Part shown: positions 9,475-17,118 of the stretch, piece after piece | Layout: every line of letters begins with the position of its first letter | Position numbering within the stretch: position 1 is the first letter of the stretch | Origin: PFL25 sp046260155 | GTDB lineage: Bacteria; Chloroflexota; Anaerolineae; Anaerolineales; UBA4823 | Direction: 5' to 3' | Length of the DNA stretch: 64,000 bases | NCBI GenBank assembly: GCA_046260155.1 | Contig: JBJYXV010000089.1 | Coordinates: 62,001-126,000, forward strand | Position numbers and translations under genes: made by a program | The notes under the pieces: generated by a model | The model's database searches: none | Seen by the model: the letters and a program-made list of their open reading frames with translations, nothing else | Told to the model about the DNA's origin: nothing

Positions 9475-10005
9475 TCAACTTCTATTGGCACCTTCATCAA
9501 AAGCTTTGAATACTTCACTGATCAATCCAAGGCTGTTCGGGCCATACATCTCGCCGCTAATGGGATTGATCGTACCGCGGATATTGTACATCATGCGCAT
9601 ATTTCCCATTCGTTCAGCCGGATCCGGGGTCAGCACGTTTTCATCCATCGCAAGATGCACGACCCGGCCTGCTGTGAGATGCCACTGATTTCCTTCATAT
9701 AAGGGACGATGCCATTCCAGCTGGCACTCCAAGTTGATTCGACATTCCGCTATACGCGGAGCTCGGATGACCTGTGCTGGTTCAACTGTCAGACCTGCAT
9801 CGGTTATCTCATCGTTATCAGCTTCGTTTACATGTATCGTTTCGAAGCATTTCTCGTAATCCTCCACCGATGGATAATTGAGACACCATTCACCTTCACG
9901 CAAGATGTTTTCAAAAGTGTGGTAATAATCTAATACAGCTAAAATCGAAGTGTAGTTATCTCGATCGCCGACGAGAAATCCCCATGAGTGCAAACATGCA
10001 TTGGG
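9475..10005 (-). CDS. Flavin reductase-like domain protein, N-terminus lost in gap
   Basis: About 177 residues are readable from the gap edge to the TGA at 9475. The pattern suggests the flavin reductase-like (FMN-binding split barrel) family: SWGFLVGDRDNYTSIL, then the strand GEWCLNYPSVEDYEKC, the helix-to-strand segment APRIAECRINLECQLE, and the late GRVVHLAMDENVL. These proteins bind FMN or reduce it with NAD(P)H. The N-terminal part lies in or beyond the 100-N gap; the frame on the far side (minus strand from about 10170) does not give a clear family start, so the join is unsafe. The C-terminal extension after DENVL is longer than in many members. Confidence 0.6.
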   Translation of the reverse strand, partial: PNACLHSWGFLVGDRDNYTSILAVLDYYHTFENILREGEWCLNYPSVEDYEKCFETIHVNEADNDEITDAGLTVEPAQVIRAPRIAECRINLECQLEWHRPLYEGNQWHLTAGRVVHLAMDENVLTPDPAERMGNMRMMYNIRGTINPISGEMYGPNSLGLISEVFKAFDEGANRS

Positions 10006-10105
10006 NNNNNNNNNNNNNNNNNNNNNNNNNNNNNNNNNNNNNNNNNNNNNNNNNNNNNNNNNNNNNNNNNNNNNNNNNNNNNNNNNNNNNNNNNNNNNNN
10101 NNNNN
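10006..10105. other. Scaffold gap (100 N)
   Basis: Exactly 100 N. Unlike the gap at 4283, the flanking bases share no evident overlap, so real sequence is probably missing. It removes the start of the flavin reductase-like gene. Confidence 0.9.
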
Positions 10106-10393
10106 CTACCCAGCAGTACACGTCCGACGGCACATTTCGCAGGACCAGCCTGGCATTCAGCCTCGCCCACCCCAACATTGCATTTATCGAACTATTCGAC
10201 TGAATTGTTACTCCCATGCACGGGTGAGGAGACAATTAACATGGATACTGAGATATATTTCCTCTCTGAAACAGGGTCTTTGTTGTGCCACTTTTACTTC
10301 AATGCAGTTTCCGATCAGGCTAATTTGGTTATCCGTTTACGTTAGCGTCGGTTGCACGCAGTGCCGGGCTGCACTTTGAAAACGAATTCATTG
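10106..10393. other. Gap-flanking stretch with an MvaD-like peptide string
   Basis: No intact gene is seen. In the plus strand, 10153-10200 encodes a 16-residue string containing AHPNIAFI, the N-terminal signature of mevalonate-diphosphate decarboxylase (compare the gene at 15968), followed at once by a stop. It may be a fragment or chance. Confidence 0.35.
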
Positions 10394-10867
10394 TTACTTC
10401 TGTGGTGCATAAAGCCTGTATCTAAGGAATCGCTCACCGTGTAGATCTACCTCTCCATCTGGCTGAAAGCCCAATTTCAGAATACCCTTGATCCGCGTTC
10501 TCGTGGGAGGAAATAAAATGGTGACGGATTCAAATCCCATGTCGCCAAAACCACGTTTGATGATTTCATCATAGATCATTCTGCCCGTGCCCCAATAATC
10601 CGGGTGTAAAACCAATCCCAAGTCGGGGTCCCCATTTTCGCATTGAAAGCCACCCCAACCAGCGAACTTGCCGTCGATCAGGAATGCCCACGGCCCATAC
10701 CCGAATTGCTCCCACTGCTGTTCTTTGCCTTCCACCCAGTCTCGGCATTCATCTTCGCCAAACTTATCATCAGAAAGTGGCATTTGACGCATAACCAGGG
10801 GATTGGTATTTAGCGCGATGATTTCTGAGCAATCAATATCCCTCAAGTGCTTGAATTCAAGGTGCAT
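10394..10867 (-). CDS. GNAT-family N-acetyltransferase
   Basis: A 157-residue protein resembling the RimJ/RimL-like branch of GNAT acetyltransferases, which move an acetyl group from acetyl-CoA to an amine. The N-terminal half has the LRDIDCSEIIALNTNPLVMR start typical of the fold; GPWAFLIDGKFAGWGGFQ is strand 4, DLGLVLHPDYWGTGRMIYDE covers strand 4 to helix 3 with the acetyl-CoA loop (YWGTGR, a variant of Q/RxxGxG/A), and the C-terminus has the LKLGFQPDGE motif. The substrate cannot be told. It stands alone and appears intact in a tract where several neighbours are broken. Confidence 0.85.
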   Translation of the reverse strand: MHLEFKHLRDIDCSEIIALNTNPLVMRQMPLSDDKFGEDECRDWVEGKEQQWEQFGYGPWAFLIDGKFAGWGGFQCENGDPDLGLVLHPDYWGTGRMIYDEIIKRGFGDMGFESVTILFPPTRTRIKGILKLGFQPDGEVDLHGERFLRYRLYAPQK

Positions 10868-11251
10868 ACATATTCCTCGTTAATGCCGCCCTTTGATTGG
10901 CTTTAGCCGTGCGTGGGCGGGCGCGGACTCTGCTTGGGAGCAGGATTCCGCTTGGACATGGAAAAAAATTTGAAAATGTCTCAGAATCACACCGGTCAGG
11001 TGCACGCTGTATTGGGTGTTTATGCTTGACATAGACGACCATCCTAGCACATTATGGATAACAACTTTGCTTGATGTGATCAGAAGCCATTAGGATTTTA
11101 TTAATAACTATTATTGGTAATTCTTTTGAATGATGGGGGGATTATATATCCTTTTATCTCTCTATATGATTTATCAATAGGGGATATAAAAACTCCAGCC
11201 TGATATCATGTAATTTCTTCGCCGAACTCTGCAACTCACTGGGTTTCCAAC
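10868..11251. other. Intergenic stretch, nothing recognised
   Basis: About 380 bases, strongly AT-rich in the second half. Upstream of the GNAT gene there is a GC-rich segment (about 10905-10960), but no gene, RNA or repeat can be supported. Confidence 0.4.
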
Positions 11252-11524
11252 CTATGGGGTGACACTTGGTTCAAACGTTACCAAGGGTTGGCCTTGAAGT
11301 ATCTGCTCAACCTCTTCCCAGCCCTCCGGGAAAGAGTAGTTGTAGCGTGCCGGTAGAGCAAACACATAACGACTGTTGTGTCCCAGTTCGAGTGGACTAA
11401 TTGGCGCAGCACCGATATGCCACTCACCACTCTGCATCTTATCCCATTGCTCGATAGTGAATACTATTAGGGGGATCTCCTATCGGGGCTGCTCCACCGT
11501 CGATTTGGGGCAGATCAGGGGTAG
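11252..11524 (-). pseudogene. C-terminal fragment of an unknown protein with an in-frame TAG
   Basis: The frame reads a plausible protein C-terminus (YVFALPARYNYSFPEGWEEV, then EQILQGQPLVTF) and can be followed upstream through IPLIVFTIEQWDKMQ to a TAG at 11480-11482 and about 14 further codons before another TAG. There is no start, and the SRPBCC gene begins its 3' end only about 20 bases further on, so the N-terminal part is missing. The ending resembles a group of Chloroflexota secreted proteins that I cannot name. I regard it as a truncated, decayed gene. Confidence 0.5.
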
Positions 11525-11546
11525 GTCAAACTATAATGTTGTGTTC

Positions 11547-12197
11547 TCAATGCTGCTCAGCCCGATCCCTGATCCCCTTGAGCATTTTGCACTCCATCAC
11601 TAAGTGCATGGGCTCTAATAAGCGCATAAATAAGACACTCAGCCACTTGGGTTCGAACTTCGCAACCCGTGATCTGACTACTAGCCTTGTCCCTCGTGGC
11701 CCAGCATCCTCGAGCGTGAACACCCAGGTGCCGCCGACGCTAGCCGCGGCTGTTGTTGCCCCTCTTGGTTGGTTCAATGTACCTGCTAACACGAGCAGCC
11801 GGGGTGCCTCCACGGATTCTACATTGACCCCCGCCCCTCGCCAGAATGGAATCAAATCACCCGGCTTCAGCTCCTGCATCTCGGGTATGATCCGATCCGC
11901 ATTGTGTATGTCGAGACCCGCGAAGTTCTCTAGCCACTCGTAGCTGTAAAAACCTCCCCGCCCCTGACCGATCTGCGCAAGCCAAGGCCAGACGCGCTCG
12001 GCTTCCGCGTTGATGTCAATTGCCCGAGTCGTAACAAGTATCGGGTCCGCGATGAGACCGTCTCCCCTCATCGGTCGCTGAGCTTCTAAATTAGTTGCAC
12101 CCCAGTGAAGCATTCTGGAGCGAGCGGCGACATAAGCAGCAACTGCAACTACCATGACGCCAGTCGCAAAAAGAATTGCAAGGAACGTCGTCGACAT
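11547..12197 (-). CDS. SRPBCC-family protein with N-terminal membrane anchor
   Basis: A 216-residue protein with a hydrophobic N-terminal segment (AILFATGVMVVAVAAYVAA) and a START-like SRPBCC domain. The hallmark WPWLAQIGQGRGGFYSYEWL and GLDIHNADRI are clear, followed by RLLVLAG and RLVVRSR strands. SRPBCC proteins bind hydrophobic ligands in a deep pocket; the ligand is unknown. The start lies only about 24 bases after the 3' end of a probable attC site (12221-12334), the usual spacing for an integron cassette gene. No attC is evident after its own stop. Confidence 0.85.
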   Translation of the reverse strand: MSTTFLAILFATGVMVVAVAAYVAARSRMLHWGATNLEAQRPMRGDGLIADPILVTTRAIDINAEAERVWPWLAQIGQGRGGFYSYEWLENFAGLDIHNADRIIPEMQELKPGDLIPFWRGAGVNVESVEAPRLLVLAGTLNQPRGATTAAASVGGTWVFTLEDAGPRGTRLVVRSRVAKFEPKWLSVLFMRLLEPMHLVMECKMLKGIRDRAEQH

Positions 12198-12220
12198 GGA
12201 AACCTACCCTCCGTGGAGCT

Positions 12221-12334
12221 TCCTAACGGCTTGCGTTAGCTGTAAGGGGGCGCGACGTGGACGGGGCTCGAAAACGGAATCCTGCGCAGACTTTGATACC
12301 CGCCTGAAAAAGCGCCGACTCCTACAAGTTGGGA
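12221..12334 (-). repeat. Probable integron attC site
   Basis: Read on the minus strand, the outer ends are TCCCAAC (12334-12328) and GTTAGGA (12227-12221), complementary at 6 of 7 positions and close to the attC R''/R' consensus (RYYYAAC, GTTRRRY). Inside them TTG pairs with CAA, TAG with CTA and GGCGC with GCGCC, separated by unequal bulges, as in the imperfect hairpin of attC. The length, 114 bp, is in the usual range. It sits directly before the start of the SRPBCC gene, as a cassette boundary should. Confidence 0.6.
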
Positions 12335-12590
12335 ATACATTTTGTTGGTTGGTTTTGTTTTGAATTATACCTACATATTCGTTATCTTCTGGCATAAAAA
12401 AATCTTGCTTGCATAGAATATGTGATTTGCACAATGCCCAGCAGAAAACTTAGGGATAAACGGCAGCGTGAGGCTAGCGTGTGGTTTTCTCTTTCGGGAA
12501 TCTGTTATCAGCTGGTATGACACAAGCCAATAATTTTCCCAAGATACTATCCGTCTTTGGCAAGCTATAGAATTGGTTTTCGTGGCACAC

Positions 12591-13844
12591 TTAGGGCGTA
12601 CATAAGGACTGGGGAATGACAACCTCCGAAAATACAGCACATAGCTGCGGTGGCATGGTGTTCAAAAGATTGTCAGTTAATTGAAGTTCGCTTATGTTCG
12701 TCAGCTTGGCGAGTTCAAGGGGTAGATGGCTGAGCTGATTACCATCTAAGTAGAGTATCACCAGGTTGGTCAGGTCGCCAATTTCGGGTGGTACCTTGCT
12801 TAAATTGTTATTCGATAAGAACAGTATTTGCAGATCAGTCAGGTTTCCAATTTCTAGCGGCAGGCTGGTCAACCCATTTTCAGACAAATCAAGTTCAGAC
12901 AGTTGCGCCAGATCTCTGAATTCAGGCGGCAGGCTGCCCAAGTCATTGTTCGATAAGTAGAGATACACCAAGTAAATCAAGTTGCTGATTTCTGGTGGTA
13001 GGTTGCTGATCTTATTCACCGATAGATCGAGTTCGGTGAGGTTGGTCAGTTCGTAAATTTCGGCCGGCAGACTCGTCAAATGATTATCTTTCAGGCGGAG
13101 ATATTCCAGATTGGATAGCATACCAATTTCGATTGGTAGATTCCTCAGATTGTTTTTATATAAGTCGAGTATCGTCAATTGCGTGAGGTTGCCGATTTCA
13201 CGTGGTACCCTGCTAAAGCTGTTTTCTGCCAGTTAGAGTTCGGTTAAACTGGTCAGATTGCCAATTGGTAGAAAGCTCTCCAACCCAATGCCAGCTAGGT
13301 AGAGCGAAGTCAGATGGGTCAGATTACCAAGTCCTATTGGCAAGCCGCTCAGATCGTTGAAAGCTAAATTCAACCGACTCAAGTTAGTTAACGAGCCAAT
13401 CTCTGGCGGTACTTTCGTTAGATGATTGTCGGTTAAATCATGTGTGGTCAGGTAGGTCAAGTCGCCGATTTGTGAAGGCACTTCACCAGGTAATCCATTC
13501 AATCCGAGAGAAATCTCAGTAACATGACCATTCTCACAACGGATGCCTGCCCAGGAACAAGGAGTGCTTGTTTCCAGCCAGACATCTTTATTAGCCCACT
13601 CTTCGTTATTCATAATCCAGTGATCACCACTTGTCTGAAAATATAACGCTACGAGGGACATGCACTCGCTAACCGGAATTTCGGAGACAGGCTTACAAAT
13701 CAGAATGGGATCATTGACTTGCCCTATCTCTGTCGGCCTCAGCGTGGATGTGTTCTCCACCCGCTGAACTGGCTCCACCTGCGCACAGGCTGTGAGGATA
13801 TTTGCAGCGAAAATGATCAACAAGAATACATGAATACGAATCAT
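12591..13844 (-). pseudogene. Leucine-rich-repeat lipoprotein with one in-frame TAA
   Basis: A frame of 418 codons from ATG at 13844 to the stop at 12591, broken only by TAA at codon 204 (13233-13235). The N-terminus is a lipoprotein signal (LTAC) followed by an LRR cap like that of plant receptors (EWANKDVWL, PCSWAGIRCENGHV). About 13 repeats of roughly 23 residues follow (LTELDLSENGLTSLPLEIGN type). The stop falls at LTEL-stop-LAENSF; the matching place in the last repeat reads ISELQLTDNLL, so Gln (CAA to TAA, one transition) is a likely ancestor. Such proteins bind other proteins at the cell surface. Both halves still look well conserved, so the stop is recent, suppressed or a sequence error. 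Confidence 0.75.
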
Positions 13845-13918
13845 ACTTCGCTCCTTCCTGGTGGTGCTACGGCTTCAACTCGAACATACTCCTCGCCCCG
13901 TGGTCGACCAACATATTA

Positions 13919-14376
13919 TTACATATCCAAGCTTTCTATTGGCTTTACGTTTTGTTGCCACATAGCAAAGCCACCGAAGAAGACTTTGATTTGGTTCGCA
14001 AATGGTAAATTGGCTAAACTCTGTAAATCCAGCTTGGTACTGTATGGGTTGTAATCAATCAAAATCAGGATAAAGATGAACACTTCTTTCCCTTCCAGTA
14101 ATTAATCATCCGAGACAAGTTCGATTGGTTTGCCGCCTATGGCGAATCTTGTAACTTTTCCGCCCACAAATTCTTTAATGTTCCCATCTGCACCTCACCA
14201 AACTGCTCCTGGAATATCTGCTTAAAAGGCTATCGATAACTCGGATCGGTCAACCATCTCGTACTTTTCTTCGACTGGTGAAGGTACTGCAGTCGGTGGC
14301 ACAGCTCCACAAGCAGTCACAAGGAAAACAGATTACACAACTACAAAGGGAAGTTTTTCCTGACTAATCTCCTTTA
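13919..14376 (-). pseudogene. Decayed lipoprotein gene with four in-frame stops
   Basis: One minus-strand frame reads from a lipobox region (SVFLVTACGAVPPTAVPSP) through EEKYEMVDRSELSIAF, GADGNIKEFVGGKVTRFAIG, GKPIELVSDD, LLEGKEVFIFILILIDYNP and STKLDLQSLANLPFANQIK to WQQNVKPIESLDM and a TAA at 13919-13921. It holds TAA (14333-14335), TAA (14222-14224), TGA (14195-14197) and TAA (14102-14104). An AAGGAG near 14374 would fit a start around 14360 now reading AGG, with one small frameshift inside the signal peptide. The protein would have been about 145 residues. I do not recognise its family. Confidence 0.55.
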
Positions 14377-14427
14377 CCACTTCAATGAAGTCGAATCGTC
14401 TCTTACCAGAGGCGGATTCATGTCTTC

Positions 14428-14667
14428 TTATTGTTTACTTTTTCCATAAAAAAAGCCCAACACACCAAGCCCGATGGGCAAGACCCACGAACCGACATTC
14501 AAGATAGTCCCAAATGTTTGCCCAGAAATATGAAACCGGGAGCCCGCAAGCAAGGTGGCGGAAACAAAGATCACCATAATAATGATCCCCAGAACACAAC
14601 CTGATGCGCCATAGTAGATTGGTGTTATTTTCTTGGTTTGCGTGCGTTCTTCCTTTGATGTTTTCAT
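14428..14667 (-). CDS. Small two-helix membrane protein
   Basis: A 79-residue protein with a charged N-terminus (MKTSKEERTQTKK) and two membrane segments, about residues 22-42 and 56-73, ending in YGKSKQ. There are no catalytic motifs and I cannot name a family. The start at 14667 follows an AAGGGTTAA, a plausible ribosome binding site. It lies downstream of an attC site (14811-14936) in the same orientation, but 144 bases away, further than is usual for a cassette gene. Confidence 0.5.
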   Translation of the reverse strand: MKTSKEERTQTKKITPIYYGASGCVLGIIIMVIFVSATLLAGSRFHISGQTFGTILNVGSWVLPIGLGVLGFFYGKSKQ

Positions 14668-14810
14668 TTAACCCTTTTCTTGCTTGGTTGGGAGAAACGA
14701 ATCAAATAGACACTCAAGGTCAAAGTGCCAAAACTCTAACTTCTAATAAGAATCATATTGTCTCAATATCTGCCATCTCCGTTTCTGTTTCCCCCTGCGA
14801 TGAATGAGCG

Positions 14811-14936
14811 GGCTAACGGGCTTGAGCTCAGAGGCGAGCGGTGGAAAAGGCCGACAATATTTACCCTAAGCCAACCTCGTTTTCGAGTGCACGGTTGCCA
14901 CGAGCGAAGCTCATCCATAGCAGCGAATTGTTAGGC
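14811..14936 (-). repeat. Integron attC site
   Basis: Read on the minus strand it begins GCCTAACAATTCG (14936-14924), the exact 5' start of many class 1 integron cassette attC sites (R'' GCCTAAC, consensus RYYYAAC), and ends GAGCTCAAGCCCGTTAGCC (to 14811) with R' GTTAGCC (consensus GTTRRRY, one position off). The ends are complementary at 6 of 7 positions, and a long imperfect inverted repeat lies between them. The length, 126 bp, is typical. It starts 7 bases after the stop of the membrane-protein gene at 14944, the classic place for a cassette's own attC. Confidence 0.75.
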
Positions 14937-14943
14937 AGCGCCT

Positions 14944-15480
14944 TCATTGCAGCAACCGCATGTCGAGCCACCTGCTCGCTACACTTAAGCTCACGATTAT
15001 ACACCAGTAAAAGATGAATTCGAACACCCCAAAAACGAGAGCCGAGACTGCACTTACCTCCGCGAGTAGAGGTACTTGGAGTAATCCTCGACTGATTCCG
15101 ATAGCGTGACCAACCAGAGACACCAAGCCTCCCAATAGGCTAAACCATACCACTTGCCACCTAGGCATGAGAATACTCACTCGCCAAAAGGCAAGCGCTA
15201 CAGCCCCGAATAGAAGGCCGTAGACAAAGGGAAGCAACCATCGAAACCATGCAGGGAATATCGCCTGGTAGACCGTATCCCAATAGTACACAGAGCCGAA
15301 AGCACCCCAGAGTACTGCATAGACGACGAAGGCCGCTCCGACAAGGTACCACTTAAGTTTGGGGAAGAGATCAGACTGGACCCAGCGTGCATTGAGGATC
15401 AGAAGCGGCACATCAATCAGTATTGCAATCACCGTGGCCCACCAAAGTACTTCCGATGTAGCATGTCCTGGTGCAATCAT
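14944..15480 (-). CDS. Polytopic membrane protein, probable integron cassette gene
   Basis: A 178-residue hydrophobic protein with about five membrane segments (WWATVIAILIDVPLLIL, YLVGAAFVVYAVLWGAF, LLPFVYGLLFGAVALAF, VVWFSLLGGLVSLVGHA and FEFIFYWCIIVSLSVAS). No catalytic motif or transporter signature is visible, so the function is unknown. The stop is 7 bases before an attC site, and a possible attC 3' end (GCGTTATATGC on the minus strand) lies about 45 bases before its start. One short gene tightly framed by attC-like sequences is the architecture of an integron gene cassette; such cassettes often carry genes of unknown function. Confidence 0.75.
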   Translation of the reverse strand: MIAPGHATSEVLWWATVIAILIDVPLLILNARWVQSDLFPKLKWYLVGAAFVVYAVLWGAFGSVYYWDTVYQAIFPAWFRWLLPFVYGLLFGAVALAFWRVSILMPRWQVVWFSLLGGLVSLVGHAIGISRGLLQVPLLAEVSAVSALVFGVFEFIFYWCIIVSLSVASRWLDMRLLQ

Positions 15481-15524
15481 GACTACTACGCCTTTCTATA
15501 TACAACCAGCCGCGCAACAAGTGC

Positions 15525-15601
15525 ATATAACGCAACTTTGAGGTATATTTTTCTATATTCAGTCCTAATGAAAATTATAAATTGAAAATACTGTGTTAGT
15601 G
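15525..15601 (-). repeat. Possible attC site before the membrane-protein cassette
   Basis: On the minus strand TTGCGTTATATGC ends at about 15523, like an attC L'-R' end (GTTATAT), and a candidate R'' CACTAAC lies at 15601-15595. The two ends match only partly; GTATTTTC and GAAAAATATAC inside could form a stem. The placement fits a cassette boundary, but the sequence is weaker than at 14811 and 12221. Confidence 0.35.
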
Positions 15602-15967
15602 TATCGACAAGTGATCCATGCTTCCACCGAATAAAAGACACCTTGATAAAATACGTGATGATCTGTGCGCTAAACTTCATGTTCGCAATAAGGATATCGT
15701 CGCAACAATCTGGAAATTATTGATGGCGGATTTGCTGCTAGCTAAAATTTTAAAATATTCTTTCCTTCTAAAATAATCTCCCATTTTCCAATCAGAAAAA
15801 TTTTGAAGCGCCCTAAGTGAAGGGGTAGATAGCCCCAGAAGTGAACATAGGGGATGCGATTCAAACTGAATAGCTGACCCTTGATGGCTGTGTCCCTGTT
15901 GGTTCAGCTCGGGCATCAAGGAGCAGAGTACAGCCAGCGTTTTTCTATCTCGTGGTAAACTCACAGC
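15602..15967. other. Intergenic stretch before mvaD
   Basis: About 365 bases with no supported gene. It is the border between the accessory tract and the housekeeping block. The minus-strand frame 15677-15994 overlaps the mvaD start and has no family features. Confidence 0.4.
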
Positions 15968-16942
15968 ATGCCGAAAGCCACCGCCATTGCGCATCCCAAC
16001 ATCGCTTTCATAAAATACTGGGGCGATGCGGATCCGGAATTACGCATCCCTGTGAATGGTTCGATCTCCATGAACCTGGGGAGTTTGCACTCGCGTACAA
16101 CGGTAGAATTCGATCCGGGTCTGGCGCTGGACGAGCTGACCATCAATGGTCGTCCCCCGGGTGATATCGCACTCCAGCGCGTGGCCCGGTTCATGGACCA
16201 TGTGCGCAACCTGGCAGATTGTAAAACTTTCGCTCATATCACCAGCGAGAATAATTTCCCGATGGGATCGGGCATTGCTTCATCAGCCTCTGGATTTGCT
16301 GCCCTGAGCCTGGCTGCCAGCACGGCGGCAGGCCTGGAATTAGACCGGGTTGAACTTTCCGCCCTGGCACGGCGGGGTTCCGGCTCAGCCTGCCGGTCTG
16401 TACCCACAGGCTTCGTGGAATGGTATTCGGGCCAGGATGATGCGACTTCTTATGCGGAATCAATTGCCGGTGCAGATTATTGGAACCTTCGGGATTGCAT
16501 CGCCATTGTCAACCGCGCGCATAAAGAAACGGGTTCTCTTGCGGGGCACTCCCTGGCTGGCAGCAGCTTGCTCCAGGAGGCGCGTGTCAGGGATGCGCCA
16601 AGAAGGCTCAGCTTGTGCAGACAGGCGATCCTTGAGCGTGATTTTCAATCTTTTGCAGAAATCGTGGAGCTGGACAGCAATCTCATGCATGCAGTCATGA
16701 TGACCTCCCAACCGCAGCTGGTTTACTGGCAGCCTGCCACCTTGGCGGTGATGCAGTCAGTGGTTGAAATGCGTTCCGGTGGAATGCAGGTTTGTTTCAC
16801 AATCGATGCCGGGCCGAACGTGCATGTGATCACGATTGATGAATATTCGACCTCTGTAGCCAAGAAACTAGAACATATCCCGGGAGTAAACGAGGTACTT
16901 GCGAGTTCACCCGGCGAAGGCACCCGCTTAATCGAGAATTAA
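15968..16942 (+). CDS. mvaD: Diphosphomevalonate decarboxylase family (GHMP kinase fold)
   Basis: A 324-residue enzyme of the mevalonate pathway, close to the usual 320-330. It should decarboxylate (di)phosphomevalonate with ATP to give an isopentenyl (di)phosphate. The N-terminal signature ATAIAHPNIAFIKYWGD, the phosphate loop PMGSGIASSASG (about residues 98-109) and RRGSGSACRS, then EWYSG, are all family hallmarks; FTIDAGPNVHVIT lies near the C-terminus. In the chloroflexote Roseiflexus a close relative acts on monophosphomevalonate, so mevalonate-phosphate decarboxylase is a real alternative that motifs alone cannot exclude. It stands alone, with other pathway genes outside the window. Start at ATG 15968; no strong ribosome site precedes it. 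Confidence 0.9.
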   Translation: MPKATAIAHPNIAFIKYWGDADPELRIPVNGSISMNLGSLHSRTTVEFDPGLALDELTINGRPPGDIALQRVARFMDHVRNLADCKTFAHITSENNFPMGSGIASSASGFAALSLAASTAAGLELDRVELSALARRGSGSACRSVPTGFVEWYSGQDDATSYAESIAGADYWNLRDCIAIVNRAHKETGSLAGHSLAGSSLLQEARVRDAPRRLSLCRQAILERDFQSFAEIVELDSNLMHAVMMTSQPQLVYWQPATLAVMQSVVEMRSGGMQVCFTIDAGPNVHVITIDEYSTSVAKKLEHIPGVNEVLASSPGEGTRLIEN

Positions 16943-17000
16943 TCCCGGGGAAGATCCAGCTGCTGAACCATCAGATGGGGTATTTCTATTTACAATTTAA

Positions 17001-17061
17001 TCTTAGAATCATCTAAGACTTACCGGGATGTATGGCAATCAAAGCATGTAAGGGATATAAT
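17001..17061 (+). promoter_or_regulatory. Hairpin and probable promoter of the site-2 protease operon
   Basis: TCTTAGA (17001-17007) and TCTAAGA (17012-17018) form a perfect 7-bp inverted repeat with a 4-base loop and no T-run, so an operator is possible. A good -10 hexamer TATAAT lies at 17056-17061, with a weak -35 (TGGCAA) about 17 bases before it. The operon's first gene starts at 17119. Confidence 0.4.
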
Positions 17062-17118
17062 CATCGTGGAAAAAGGTAATCACAGCAGGTTGTTACTTGT
17101 AGGTTAGGTTGTTTTTTT

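Noticed and set aside
9939..10379. Several open frames across the 100-N gap on both strands.
   Set aside because: They stay open only because N is read as X; none gives a family match on both sides.
10345..10395. An attC-like beginning (TAACAATGAATTCG on the minus strand) after the GNAT stop.
   Set aside because: No matching 3' end (GTTRRRY with complementary arms) lies within the allowed distance, so I do not call an attC.
12591..13844. Regular DNA repeats of about 69 bases.
   Set aside because: They are the leucine-rich repeats of a protein gene, with divergent codons, not a DNA satellite.
7274..14376. Reassignment of stop codons (for example TAG as Gln) in this genome.
   Set aside because: All three stop codons occur inside the broken genes, while the intact genes in the window end normally with TAA, TAG and TGA. 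One code cannot explain this, so gene decay or sequence error is more likely.
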